A stretch of DNA of 64,000 bases from Bradyrhizobium xenonodulans (GCF_027594865.1 NZ_CP089391.1:7408501-7472500), one strand, 5' to 3'; shown: positions 9,538-18,715, numbered from the stretch's first letter. Notes: a model not told the origin generated them from the letters alone. Numbers and translations: made by a program.

Positions 9538-9795
9538 CTAGTCTTTCGAAGGCCATGGACGCCAGTGCGTCGGATGGACGACAACCCGCTCACGGGTCGT
9601 ATCATTGACCCAGCCGCTCGGAGTGCGACGGCAGGCGAAGATCAGCGGATGCACGCGATTGCCTTCGATCACAGCGAGCTCGAGCGCTCGCTCGTACGGG
9701 GCCGTCGAAATCCCTTCCCACATTGCTCGCTCGTCCATTGCTTCCATCTCGCAGGGTACCCTCGCCCGCCTGAGGAGCATGCAACGGTCGCGCAT
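9538..9795 (-). CDS. Small conserved protein with PTHWRPW motif
   Basis: Up to 85 residues. The recognisable part starts at the internal ATG at 9747 (MEAMDERAMWEG) and runs through ELAVIEGNRVHPLIFACRR to a C-terminal HPTHWRPWP. I recall similar short proteins as common in rhizobial genomes, but their function is unknown. A TTGA-N6-TCAA box about 67 bp upstream of 9795 suggests FixK-type control. Confidence 0.55.
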   Translation of the reverse strand: MRDRCMLLRRARVPCEMEAMDERAMWEGISTAPYERALELAVIEGNRVHPLIFACRRTPSGWVNDTTRERVVVHPTHWRPWPSKD

Positions 9796-9855
9796 CCAGC
9801 GCCTTGGCGAGACTTCTACAAAGAGTGCACACTAGCAACGCTTGCCGCCGGGGCA

Positions 9856-9869
9856 TTGACGCAGGTCAA
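9856..9869 (-). promoter_or_regulatory. FixK-type box
   Basis: TTGACGCAGGTCAA, a TTGA-N6-TCAA palindrome. It lies about 67 bp before the minus-strand gene starting at 9795 and about 110 bp before the plus-strand degenerate gene. Confidence 0.5.
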
Positions 9870-9971
9870 GAACGACGCCCAGCCGTTGTCCGTCAATCCG
9901 GCGAAGCGGTCATCGCCGTGCTGCTTGCATTAACACAACAGGCGGCAACGCCAGACGCGCAGACCGGCACC

Positions 9972-10378
9972 ATGATAGAGATCGCGTTCCCGACCATCGA
10001 GCTGATTGTCGACACAATCATACAGCGTTCGCCTTCGAGCATCCGAATCTCCCTCGATTTCAACATGCATTTCGCCGGCGGCCTGATCGCGACCTTCCAC
10101 GCGGTCGACGAGGCCTACCGCGAACACGGGATCGATCTCGAGAAATTTCTGGAACGGCTGCGCGAGCCCGCGCAAATTACGTTGAGGTTGGCCGAAACCG
10201 CCTCGGCTGGCCTCGGCAAGCCCGAACGACTCATGAGGTTGCGCAGAACGATCCACTGGCGACCGCCTTCAACCAACTCCCGTTGCGCCATACACCGAGG
10301 ATTTGGCTGACCGGATGCAGGATATCGATCCCCGGGTCGGTCTTGCCGCCGACCTGCTCGGAAAGGCGTAACAGCATG
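9972..10378 (+). pseudogene. Degenerate hypothetical gene
   Basis: Strong third-position GC bias and a natural protein composition (IEIAFPTIELIVD, ISLDFNMHFAGG, AVDEAYREHGIDLEKFLERL) from the ATG at 9972. Near 10230-10290 the plausible reading shifts frame and finishes DLADRMQDIDPRVGLAADLL before a stop at about 10378. I do not recognise the family. It looks like a frameshifted 130-residue protein. The 390 bases after it, to 10767, hold nothing I can name. Confidence 0.35.
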
Positions 10379-10767
10379 CGAAACCCGCTGCTCGACCGGC
10401 TCGCGCGACATTTCCAGCACCCGCGTCTGAGTGTCCTGCAGCCGGCGGCCGACGGTCTGTAGCGCATTCACCGCAAGCACCGCAAATTTCGCCGCCAGCC
10501 GTTGCCGCGCTACCGACGGACAGCACGGCGCCGTGTTGTCAACGCGCAAATGGCCGTGCAACAGCACGAGAAACAACTTCGCATCGGGCCCCGCTCGACG
10601 ACAGCGGTGTCCTTCTCATAGCGGACGGAGCGCGCCGGACGCGAAGTTTCGAGTTCTCCAGGTGAAAGTCAGGAAAACAACGGGATCTCGACCGAACGGT
10701 CGATTGCCGGCATTTTCTCTCCGCGGCAGCTCCAGAGTGATCACAAAAGGGAGATTCTTCGGAAAGA

Positions 10768-10781
10768 TTGCGTCAGCTCAA
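10768..10781 (+). promoter_or_regulatory. Imperfect FixK/NnrR-type box before pseudoazurin
   Basis: TTGCGTCAGCTCAA keeps the outer TTG-N8-CAA halves of an FNR/NnrR-type site. Its centre is about 69 bp upstream of the pseudoazurin ATG. Denitrification electron carriers are commonly under such control. Confidence 0.4.
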
Positions 10782-10843
10782 ATCTCGACCGGCCTTCCAG
10801 CTCTAGTTAGTGGCCCGTCAACTCGCCACGACAGGAAATTGCA

Positions 10844-11299
10844 ATGCACAAGGCGCTACTTCTGGCCGCCGCAGTGATGCTGACGATGACGAGCTTCGCT
10901 GCCGCGGCCGAAATCGAGATCAAGATGCTGAACAAGGGTTCTGACGGCAGCGTAATGGTGTTCGAGCCGGCGCTGGTGAAAATCGCGCCCGGCGACACCG
11001 TAAAATTCGTTGCCTCCGACAAGGGACACAATGCCGCGAGCATCAAGGGCATGCTGCCGGACGGCGCGGCTCCCTTCGTCGGCAAGAATGGCGAAGACAT
11101 GAGCGTGAAATTCGATCAGGCCGGCGTCTATGGCGTGAAGTGCGTGCCGCATTACGCCTTGGGCATGGTGGCGATGATCGTGGTCGGCACGCCGACCAAC
11201 ATCGAGCAGGCCAAGGCGGTGCCGCAGGTCGGCAAAGCCAAGCAGATGTTTGCGACGCTGTTCGAGAAACTGGAAGCCGCCAAGACTCCCTCCAAGTAG
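10844..11299 (+). CDS. Pseudoazurin, periplasmic blue copper protein
   Basis: Type 1 copper protein that donates electrons to copper nitrite reductase or nitrous-oxide reductase in the periplasm. The precursor is 151 residues with a Sec signal ending in the alanine run at about residue 22. The copper ligands are His62, Cys100, His103 and Met108 of the precursor, giving His40/Cys78/His81/Met86 in the mature protein, the canonical pseudoazurin set. An aggaaattgca-type ribosome site precedes the ATG. No nitrite reductase is in the window, but a decayed second copy with nnrS lies at 15.1 kb. Confidence 0.95.
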   Translation: MHKALLLAAAVMLTMTSFAAAAEIEIKMLNKGSDGSVMVFEPALVKIAPGDTVKFVASDKGHNAASIKGMLPDGAAPFVGKNGEDMSVKFDQAGVYGVKCVPHYALGMVAMIVVGTPTNIEQAKAVPQVGKAKQMFATLFEKLEAAKTPSK

Positions 11300-11354
11300 G
11301 AGAGCTCCCGTATGTCGGTCGCGCGCCTTCGCGCAACTATCAGGGTCCCGTAGA

Positions 11355-11400
11355 ACGACATCGCGTTCTGGAAGGGCGATCACTTGTCGCGCACGACATC
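11355..11400 (-). repeat. Short copy of the hipA 3' region
   Basis: About 45 bp (core catcgcgtt...acttgtcgcgc) repeats, with few mismatches, the hipA coding segment at about 16213-16262. Translated on the minus strand it gives ALPERDVV, as in hipA. Together with the two pseudoazurin copies this shows an old duplication of a pseudoazurin-to-hipA block, with hipA almost fully lost from this copy. Confidence 0.6.
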
Positions 11401-11453
11401 TGACCGCCGCCGCACGCAACCGGTCAAAACACCGTGCAGAGCCACCTGGCTTG

Positions 11454-13175
11454 TCAGTCAAATTTGTAGGAGGCCTGGATGAACGTACCCCATCGTTCCA
11501 TGCGGTATTTCGCAAGAGCAGGCCCTTGGACGCGGGTATTCTCTAAATTGGCGTTGTAGGTCACATCGCTGTCCTTCCTGGTCCACATTGACCAATACCG
11601 GCCACCAACTCCGATGCTGACATTCTTGGTGAGAAAGTAGGAAAGCACCCCTTCCACCTGAAGGCCTCCACCACCGTCTCCGCGCTGATCGTAGAAAGTT
11701 GTCGCTGGGCGGAGGAGATGGTTGTCGCGACCAGTGAAATCGGTCCATGGCAGGTAAGCTACGTCGGCGCTCACGCGCCAGCGTTCAAGCACCAAAGCCT
11801 CGGCGCTGAGGCCGATGCGCGGCGCATTCCAATTGGTGTCTTGACTGCCGATGATCTGCCGCTGCCCCGCGCATGCCCGGGCCGGCGAGGACGAGGCGAT
11901 CCGCACGCAACCTATCGAATCAGACTTCTGGCCGTAGGAGGTCCATCCGATAAATGCGCCCAGCTTGTAGGTGCTGCCGCGCAGAAAATCGTAGCCGGCG
12001 TCCGCCGTGTAGTACACGAACCGTCCGTTCGCCTGACCTGATAACGTGTTGGAATAGGCACGGTTCAAGATGCTCGAATCCTCGTCGTTCATCTTTCCTT
12101 TGTTGAAGCGTCCGAGGCCGATATTGCCCTTCAGGAATATCCCAAAGGGGCTGTCAAGGCGTCCGAACAACTCGCCGGACACTCCGTCGAGCCCCTGATA
12201 GGTGAGCCTGGAACTGGGAACGCTCTCATCTCCTGGAAACCGGGGCGGAATTGTGTAGTCCCACTGGAAAGCTCCCCGGCTGAGCCAGACCCGTGAGCCG
12301 CCTTCGAGCGACCAGTCGCCTGTCGATAGAACAGGCTTGGCTTCGGCGGTCGCTGTTGCGGGGTGCAGCGGCGCATCGGCCCATTCCGCCCTCGGATCGA
12401 CGCCAAAGTGATAATTCAAGCCGACTTTACCGACGTGATAATCGCTGGATAGACTGCTGGTGCTGGCAGGAATGATCGCAAGGGGCGGACGCTGCACGGT
12501 TGGAGGGGTCGCCACGCGAGGGCCGGCAAACCCCATATAGTCGTACTCAAATTTGACGGACCAGGCGGGTGTGAGCTGCTGCTCGATGCCGACGCCGACA
12601 GTCCCGCCGAAGCGACCGTCATCGAACTGCGTCGTATGCCGCGGGAAGCCGGCAAAGTTCCTGTCCCGGAATTCATTGTGATTGGCGATCGCACCGCGAT
12701 TGTTTTGCCAAGCGGCGCCGCCTTTGACGTAGGCCAGCGTGTGGCCGTGCGGGCCGAAAGCGTAACCCACACGACCGGTTGCCGTGGCAACGACGCTTGG
12801 ACCCGCGTTGCAGGTTGCGATCACAGCAACGCTGGAGAAGGCAAGACAGGTGTTTGTGCCGTCCGAGACAGCACGGCTCGCCTCCAGTTCGACGCCGAAC
12901 ACCCAGCGGTCCCTCTGCCAGTTGTAGCCGATCTGGCCGCCGGCCAGGAATGCAGGCGTATCAACGACGTCCCCGTAGATTGACCGGCCATAGGGATCAC
13001 TGAACGACGTCCGGCCGTAGCCCCCGGCGACGTGTCCGCCGATATATCCTCCGCTCCAGCTCCACGGTCTCGGCGGGACTTTTGCTGACGGCCTAAGATC
13101 TGTTGAATTGACCACTCCGCTTGCAACGAGCGCAGCTGTTGCGGCACCCCAGGTAAGAACTTCAAATCGCATCAT
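11454..13175 (-). CDS. Omp25/Omp31-like outer-membrane beta-barrel fused to a second barrel
   Basis: About 573 residues from MMRFEVLTW, with a signal peptide. Residues about 40-260 look like an Omp25/OmpA-like 8-strand barrel (WSGGYIGGHVAGGYGR, GQIGYNWQRDRWVFGVELE, GRVGYAFGPHG, VKFEYDYMGF, VGLNYHF). The second half (about 290-573) is another barrel of alternating aromatic strands, with GFLRGSTYKLGAFIGW-like and VGGRYWSMW segments, resembling omptin-like barrels, and ends in Phe-Asp. Two barrels in one chain are about twice the usual family length. Surface or porin role inferred. Confidence 0.75.
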   Translation of the reverse strand: MMRFEVLTWGAATAALVASGVVNSTDLRPSAKVPPRPWSWSGGYIGGHVAGGYGRTSFSDPYGRSIYGDVVDTPAFLAGGQIGYNWQRDRWVFGVELEASRAVSDGTNTCLAFSSVAVIATCNAGPSVVATATGRVGYAFGPHGHTLAYVKGGAAWQNNRGAIANHNEFRDRNFAGFPRHTTQFDDGRFGGTVGVGIEQQLTPAWSVKFEYDYMGFAGPRVATPPTVQRPPLAIIPASTSSLSSDYHVGKVGLNYHFGVDPRAEWADAPLHPATATAEAKPVLSTGDWSLEGGSRVWLSRGAFQWDYTIPPRFPGDESVPSSRLTYQGLDGVSGELFGRLDSPFGIFLKGNIGLGRFNKGKMNDEDSSILNRAYSNTLSGQANGRFVYYTADAGYDFLRGSTYKLGAFIGWTSYGQKSDSIGCVRIASSSPARACAGQRQIIGSQDTNWNAPRIGLSAEALVLERWRVSADVAYLPWTDFTGRDNHLLRPATTFYDQRGDGGGGLQVEGVLSYFLTKNVSIGVGGRYWSMWTRKDSDVTYNANLENTRVQGPALAKYRMERWGTFIQASYKFD

Positions 13176-13599
13176 CACCCCATAATGTGCGTCATCATCG
13201 AACGAAGGCTGATCACGCACAGAAATTTGCACCCGTCCTTCGGTGGACCGGGTACGACATCTGTTTCACGCATGTCGCCGCAGCGCATGCATCAGCGACA
13301 CACCGAGATGGAAATGCGTCGAAGCTCACCCTGCGACGGGCAGAGGGTCTGACCGCAGTCCAAAATCGTTGCGTTGCTGATGCTGTGACGCCGCTTTACA
13401 CACGCAGCCTTCGCGATTGCAGGATTGAGGCCAGCGCCAAACCGGCCTTCATGGCCTCTGGCTTGTCGCGCCCAATGTCGCGTTCGCGGTAGCTTGGCGA
13501 GCTTCGGACAAGCCGTCCGTTTGCTTTCGGACATAAGCGGCTTGGAGGCGCCGCTACCCGCCTCCGACCGCACGCGTGCCTCTGCATAGCGATCATGAC
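13176..13599. other. Gene-free stretch upstream of the porin gene
   Basis: No convincing gene on either strand. It carries the promoter region of the minus-strand porin; nothing else recognised. Confidence 0.4.
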
Positions 13600-13840
13600 T
13601 CTTTGGAAGGGTCTGGGATCGGCTTCGACCGATTTTGGCGCGGGCCTTGTCAGTAGCGAACATCCATTTGATGCGGGAGCATCCCGGCATCCCTCGGCCG
13701 TTCTCAAGCGGTGATCGCGCGGCGCAATCGGTTAGATCATCGATCCAGCGATAGACGCATTTTCCCCGCAAGATGTTCGATCTCGATCTCAATCATGTTG
13801 AGCCAGCTCGCACCCTTGGAGGTGTCGTGGAAGTCCGAGC
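13600..13840 (-). pseudogene. IS630-family transposase, C-terminal fragment
   Basis: Minus-strand reading gives SKGASWLNMIEIEIEHLAG, the last catalytic-Glu region of IS630 transposases. After a frame change it gives RIKWMFATDKARAKIGR, the conserved C-terminus. Only the end of the gene remains. It lies 7 kb from the N-terminal IS630 fragment and in the wrong order to be its other half. Confidence 0.7.
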
Positions 13841-13899
13841 CGCCTGGCTTCGGCGGCGGGAATGTCTGATCAGGGGGCGCCGGCGATGTGGGTCGATCA

Positions 13900-14291
13900 T
13901 TATCCTGCGCGATGCCAATAGATGTCGCCGGCGGCGTCTTGCTGGCGAGGATCGGACGGCAGCTTCGAGCGGTCATGGAAGAAGGCGCCCAAACGCGGGA
14001 CAGTGATAGCGACGCCGGCATGCAATTGCCGCGGGCCGCCATCCAGCACGCAGAGCGCTTCCAGGATCTCGTCGATGGTCACCGGCGCCTTGAGCCCTTC
14101 GGGAGCCCTGAGCGGCGGGCACGACGCGATCGCGGTCGCATCCGGTGCTTCATAAGGCAGGATGGCGCGCTTCTCGGAAAAGCTGAGGCCTGGGCGTGAG
14201 ACTACACCCCGCGGGTGCTCGAACGGGCGCCGGGATGAAGGAAAGAGTTGAAATCGACAATGTTGTCGTCAGGCGCGGTCGTCGGCCGCAT
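13900..14291 (-). pseudogene. Conserved hypothetical gene with frameshift
   Basis: Starts at the ATG at 14291 (MRPTTAPDDNIVDFNSFLHPG). Continuity passes to a second frame at about 14225 (FEHPRGVVSRPGLSFSEKRAIL, then LKAPVTIDEILEALCVLDGGP). One missing base explains the switch. I recall such a protein of roughly 90 residues in rhizobia; function unknown. The segment after GGP no longer looks conserved. Confidence 0.5.
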
Positions 14292-14379
14292 GGTCGCCTC
14301 CTGATCCAGGACGAGTTGCAGCATCCGCCGCGCAGGTCCTCGCGGCGGCAATTTCGGATTTTTCAGATTTCGAGACCGA

Positions 14380-14832
14380 TCAGGCGAACCGGGATCCGAT
14401 CTGTGTGACGTTGCTCGCAGCGATGCCGTCGATCGCGATGCGGCGTGGCTTCATCGCCTCGGGGATCTCCCGCTGCAGGTCGACGATGAGCAGACCGTTC
14501 TCGAAGCGCGCGCCCTTGACCTCGACATGCTCGGCGAGCGTGAACTGGCGCTTGACATTGCGCGCCGAGATGCCGCGATGCAGGTAGGTCTTCTCTTCCT
14601 TCTCGCTCTTGCGGCCCTCGAGGGTCAGGACGTTCTGCTCGGCCGTCAACGCGACTTCGTCCGGAGTGAATCCGGCCAGCGCCACCGAGATCTGGAAACG
14701 GTTCTCGTCGAGACGTACGATGTTGTAAGGGGGATAGCTCTCTTCGGCGGTCCGCTGGACCTCGTCGAGAACGTCGAAAAGGCGGTCGAAGCCGATGGCG
14801 GACCTCCCGAGGGGAGTCCAATCATACCTCAT
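14380..14832 (-). CDS. Small heat-shock protein, Hsp20/alpha-crystallin family
   Basis: A 150-residue ATP-independent holdase chaperone. The start at 14832 (MRYDWTPLGRSAIGFDRLF) matches rhizobial class A small Hsps. The alpha-crystallin domain spans about 35-130 with FQISVALAGFTPDEV, LTLEGRKSEKEEKTYLHRGIS and FENGLLIVDLQREIPEAMKPR. The IXI-type tail is replaced by RRIAIDGI. A short IbpA-like N-terminus suggests large oligomers. No ROSE-type thermosensor was resolved by eye. Intact. Confidence 0.92.
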   Translation of the reverse strand: MRYDWTPLGRSAIGFDRLFDVLDEVQRTAEESYPPYNIVRLDENRFQISVALAGFTPDEVALTAEQNVLTLEGRKSEKEEKTYLHRGISARNVKRQFTLAEHVEVKGARFENGLLIVDLQREIPEAMKPRRIAIDGIAASNVTQIGSRFA

Positions 14833-15101
14833 CGCCAAATCCTCCCTGGAGCAAGATGGGTACGAGCAGGCTCCGGACATCGTCCGGCGCCCGACTCATT
14901 CGCGGGACCCCGAGAGCATCCCGATCGCCCCGGTGGCGACGCCGAAAAGACTAAGAAGGCCGGAAAAGGTTTCAAGGGGGCGCAGCGAATTAATGCCGGC
15001 AAGGACTGGCCTTGGTTAGCCCCCTCCATCCATGCTCCTCGGTCACTTTGACATCCTGGATATCGTCGAACTCCGTCAACGCGAGACGACAGGAGATCAC
15101 A

Positions 15102-15557
15102 ATGCACAATGCGCTGCTTCTGGATGCCGCAGCGATGCTGACCGTGACGAGCTTCGCTGCTGCGGCCGAAATCGAGGTCAAGATGCTGAACAAAGATTCA
15201 GATGGCGGCCTCATGGTGTTCGAGCCGGCGCCGGTGAAAATCGAACCCGGCGACACCGTCAAATTCGTTGCCGCCGACAGGGGACACAATGCCGCAAGCA
15301 TCAGGGCATGCTGCCGGACGGCGCGGCTTCCTTCGTCGGCAAGAATGGCGAAGACATGAGTGTGAAATCCGATCAGGCCGGCGCCTATGGCGTGAAGTGG
15401 CTGCCGCATTACGCCATAGTCACGTGGCGATGATCGTGGTCGGCACGCCGACAAACATCAAGCAGGCCAATGCGGTGCCGCAGGCCGGCAAGGCCAAAGC
15501 AGATGTTTGCGACGCTGTTTGAGAAAATGGAAGCCGTCAAGCCCCCACTCCAAGTAG
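15102..15557 (+). pseudogene. Second pseudoazurin copy, inactivated
   Basis: Starts at an ATG with the same signal peptide (MHNALLLDAAAMLTVTSFAA) and follows the 10.8-kb pseudoazurin closely. Around 15306 one base is lost, shifting the frame after GHNAASI. The continuation (GMLPDGAASFVGKNGEDMSV) reads KWLPHY where the copper ligand Cys should be, and a further indel occurs near 15423. Both the frameshifts and the Cys-to-Trp change abolish copper binding, so it is dead. Confidence 0.9.
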
Positions 15558-15569
15558 GGGAAGCCCCGT

Positions 15570-15990
15570 ATGTCGGTCCCGCGCCTTTACAACGACCGGG
15601 GTCCCGCGACGTCCTACAGCTTCCGCGTTCTTCCTGCTGGGGTTAATCTATGCCGGCGCGGTGATCCCACTGTGGCTGGCGTATTTGCTGGAGACCCTTC
15701 GAAGAAATGCGGTTCGGCTGCCTCGCGGCGATGCTCGGCGGGTTTCTGCATACGGCCGTTCCGCACTGGACCGGCCGACTTCCGCTGCCGGGCACGCCGC
15801 GAGTGCCGGTCTCCACCCGGCTCGCTGGTCGGATCGCGGTGTTCTTATCGCCGTCAATCGGATGCGCGGCTCCCTGTCGATCGACGCGGCATTTTCTCGC
15901 TTCGTTGCGACGAGGATTGTCGCAGCCGCATCGGGGCCGACCTCGGTGACGAGATCGGGAAAGAGCTGATGCGCGGGCGAATGTCGGCGC
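15570..15990 (+). pseudogene. nnrS: NnrS-family heme/copper membrane protein, 5' fragment
   Basis: Different frames together give NnrS helices: LIYAGAVIPLWLAYLLE, then GCLAAMLGGFLHTAVPHWTGRLPLPGTP and LAGRIAVFLS. NnrS proteins have about 12 helices and about 400 residues and are linked to nitric-oxide tolerance in denitrifiers. Here only the first 130 residues survive, with several indels. It follows the dead pseudoazurin by 12 bp. Confidence 0.75.
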
Positions 15991-16151
15991 CTTCAGCCGC
16001 AGAAAGAAGATCGCCTTCGAGAACGAGCCGTCGCCTCTTGATTGGCATGATGCCCGGAAGCCTGGCTGGAAAATCTGTGAGCGAGCGCATTCGGCAACAT
16101 CCCTTATGCGATGGCAGGATCGGGGGATGTGCGCTTCAAGACCTGCCGACC

Positions 16152-17396
16152 TTAAAGGTCGAGGATGGCTGCCATTTCATCGACATGCGCATCGATCCGC
16201 TCGAGGACCTGCGCAGGCACAACATCGCGTTCCGGAAGAGCCGACCACTTGTCGCGCGCAACCGCCGCAGTCTCAGCGACTGCTGTCACCACGGCCCCTT
16301 CCGGAAGACGGCTGCGGTTTGCAAAATTGCGCCAGCGCTCCTGGGTCAGCGCCTTGAACGACTTTTCGCCGGCAAGGCTGAGCGCCATGCCGTCCTTTGG
16401 GATGTAAGGAATCGTTGAAAGCACGTCATAGACAGGCGACAGTGTTGGTGTCCGGCCATCTCCGGGATACAGCAGCGACCAGTTCTTCAGATGCATGTCA
16501 CCGTTGCCGGTGAGCGCTGTGAGGGCGAGGCGTCGCACAAATTCGATAGCTGCATCGAAGGAGACGCCGCTGTTCAGCGCTGCCGCAATGTTGTGATAGG
16601 CTGCGCCGGTGTATTTCTCGGACGGATATCGGCCAAACACTTGCGCGAAATCCTCCATCTGCACGCGCGCGCCGCTAGCCTCGCGGTCGAAACGGCGGAC
16701 AAGCAGAACCTTGCCCGTGGACATGGTGTTGAATTCTTCCGGGATGCCGGCAAACTCTGATCTGTCGACGAGTTCACGGGCGGGCACGTCCATCCCCAGC
16801 GCTTCCGCAAGGGCGAGGATTGCGAATTCGTTCTCCGATAGGCCGATGTGCGTGAGGGAGGGAAATTTCGCGATGTATTGCCCTTGTTCATCGTCCACCG
16901 CGAGCGTGATCCCGCCTTCCTTTCCCGTGTTTTTCATGACCGACAGTTTCATCTGCACGCCGGCGAGCGAAAAGCGCGCCTTCTTGTTGCCCTCCGCTTC
17001 CGGACCAATGGGAACGGGGATGCCGTCACTTGGCAGCGCGCGCACCGCGCCGGGCAGATTGGTTCCCAGAGCTGTGAGCAGATCGAAATCGTTGCCCGGC
17101 CTGACTGACGCCGCGTGGTGCTTTTCCATCGCCTCGCGCAGCTTCTCTTCGGGCAAAAGGTTTGCAAAGAACGGTGGAAGTGCGCCGCGGATCGGTTTCG
17201 GGTCCCTGCGAAGGCCGCCATCGATCGATCGAAGCGACAGGCTGAAGATCGGCGGGTTGTTCAAGCTCCGATAAGAAGGCAAGAGGTTGAACGCGTTGTA
17301 GTCGCCCGGCGTCCGGACGAGGGTGCCGACCGGAAGATTGTTCAACGAGATATCGAGCGACTGGATACGCTCCGCGGCGTGGGGTGTCGCGCTCAT
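16152..17396 (-). CDS. hipA: HipA-type serine/threonine kinase toxin
   Basis: A 414-residue HipA kinase. N-terminal subdomain to about residue 100, then ARFSLAGVQMKLSV (ATP-binding region), catalytic loop NGDMHLKNWSLLY near residue 310 and the metal-binding SPVYDVLST. HipA toxins phosphorylate aminoacyl-tRNA synthetases or similar targets and cause growth arrest. The start overlaps the end of hipB by 4 bp (ATGA), the usual antitoxin-toxin coupling. Key motifs are intact, so it is probably active and held by HipB. Confidence 0.92.
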   Translation of the reverse strand: MSATPHAAERIQSLDISLNNLPVGTLVRTPGDYNAFNLLPSYRSLNNPPIFSLSLRSIDGGLRRDPKPIRGALPPFFANLLPEEKLREAMEKHHAASVRPGNDFDLLTALGTNLPGAVRALPSDGIPVPIGPEAEGNKKARFSLAGVQMKLSVMKNTGKEGGITLAVDDEQGQYIAKFPSLTHIGLSENEFAILALAEALGMDVPARELVDRSEFAGIPEEFNTMSTGKVLLVRRFDREASGARVQMEDFAQVFGRYPSEKYTGAAYHNIAAALNSGVSFDAAIEFVRRLALTALTGNGDMHLKNWSLLYPGDGRTPTLSPVYDVLSTIPYIPKDGMALSLAGEKSFKALTQERWRNFANRSRLPEGAVVTAVAETAAVARDKWSALPERDVVPAQVLERIDAHVDEMAAILDL

Positions 17397-17707
17397 GATC
17401 CTTCCTCGTCTTCGACATCCGACGTGAACGCAGGACGATCATCATCACTATCCGCAGGCTGGAGCATCGACTGAACAGCGGGCACCATCGCCTGGGGGAC
17501 CAGCATCATCTCCATGCCAAGTGCGCGTGCGACGTTGACAAGCGTGGTTGCACGGGCGGCGGCAGCCCCCGTTTCGATGTCCCGATAGCGAGGCCTGCTG
17601 ATATTGGCCCGCTGGGCGATTTGTTGCTGCGACAAGCGAGCGGCCAAGCGCGCCTTGCGAAAGCGCAAGCCAAGGTCCTTGAGGAGCGGATCCGATGTAG
17701 AAGACAT
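17393..17707 (-). CDS. hipB: HipB-type XRE antitoxin and repressor
   Basis: A 104-residue protein with an XRE helix-turn-helix at about residues 10-65 (LGLRFRKARLAARLSQQQIA, then ISRPRYRDIE) and an acidic tail (DSDDDRP...DVEDEEGS). It neutralises HipA and represses its own promoter. Two matching palindromes lie at and just before its start codon, the first covering the ATG itself. Confidence 0.93.
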   Translation of the reverse strand: MSSTSDPLLKDLGLRFRKARLAARLSQQQIAQRANISRPRYRDIETGAAAARATTLVNVARALGMEMMLVPQAMVPAVQSMLQPADSDDDRPAFTSDVEDEEGS

Positions 17708-17725
17708 GATACGTTTTCAGATCAT
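17706..17725. promoter_or_regulatory. HipB operator O1
   Basis: ATGATACGTTTTCAGATCAT: inverted ATGAT/ATCAT ends, nearly identical to O2. It overlaps the hipB start codon. Confidence 0.8.
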
Positions 17726-17736
17726 TAATGAGCTAA

Positions 17737-17756
17737 ATGATACGTGCACAGATCAT
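17737..17756. promoter_or_regulatory. HipB operator O2
   Basis: ATGATACGTGCACAGATCAT, the same 20-bp palindrome 31 bp (about three helical turns) from O1, so two HipB dimers could sit on the same DNA face. Confidence 0.8.
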
Positions 17757-18375
17757 GACAGACTTGTCAATCTGATATGTTTCCGTATCTTTCGGATCGC
17801 CAATGAATCGTAAACGAGTCTTTTGCTGGCCGGGAGAGCCAATGCCCTCTGTTCCCTGGTGGCCCCCCGGGAAGGCTGATGGAAACGAGCTGGGCCTTGG
17901 TCCCCTTTCACGGCGCTACCTGCGGGGCTGGTGGGAAGACCCGAAGCGCCATTCACCCTTTGGCAATCGGCCAGGTTACCAGGCCCTGGCGCTCGGCCGA
18001 TCTTCCGGCTGCGCCCGTAGCGGCCTGCATTTTCCAAGACCGTAACTCATGGAACTGAAGCGCCCTTCGTTGCCTCCGATCCCATGCATCAAGTTTGGTC
18101 TTCCGCAGTGAACCTGGTCTGCTGGATGATCTGATCCAGACAGTTCCTGCCCCCGCTCAGTAGGAGAGCGGGGACGGCTTTCCGTCTCGCTCGCTTTCGA
18201 CAGCACGCTCGCCATCCAACAGGATGACGTGGCCGGCGAATTTTGCGAAACGAAGCCGATCAGGTGATGCAGGATATGCACGATGCTCTTGCCACCGGAG
18301 GAAACCGTGTGATCGCCTTCATCACCGCCAATTCTCGCTTGCCGGTGCTGTCGGCGCGAAAAGCGGCGCCCGGCG
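17757..18375. other. Gene-free stretch upstream of hipB
   Basis: Several short frames exist on both strands but none has protein-like composition throughout. No named gene seen. Confidence 0.4.
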
Positions 18376-18715
18376 TCAGTCCCGAGTGCAATTGTTGGCG
18401 GAAAGCACCCGTTTCATCCCGGAAAGCTCGAGACTATCGCCGTCCAGGAGTGCCTTCATGACTCCCGCTTCCTTCTCGTCACGTGCGGCTGCGATTTTCA
18501 CGACCGCGGCCCTGGTCGCCGTCGGCACGACCATCACGCCGTCATCATCCGCGCTGACGATGTCGCCCGGCTGGACGGCAACACGCCGATGACGATCGGC
18601 TGATTGATCGTCCCGAGCGTCTCCTTGACGGTGCGCTTCGTGAAGAGCCCATAGCTGAACACCTTGAAGCCGAGCTTGCAGATCGCCGGCCCGTTGCGCC
18701 GGAAGTCTCATGCCA
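18376..18715 (-). pseudogene. RraA/HMG-aldolase-family fragment
   Basis: Minus-strand frames give YGLFTKRTVKETLGTINQPIVIG, then (shifted) VQPGDIVSADDDGVMVVPTATRAAVVKIAAAR and LELSGMK. This is the C-terminal half of the RraA-like fold of 4-carboxy-4-hydroxy-2-oxoadipate aldolases, with the conserved PGD and ADDDGV. The N-terminal half with the active-site Arg/Asp is missing and one frameshift is present. Confidence 0.6.
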
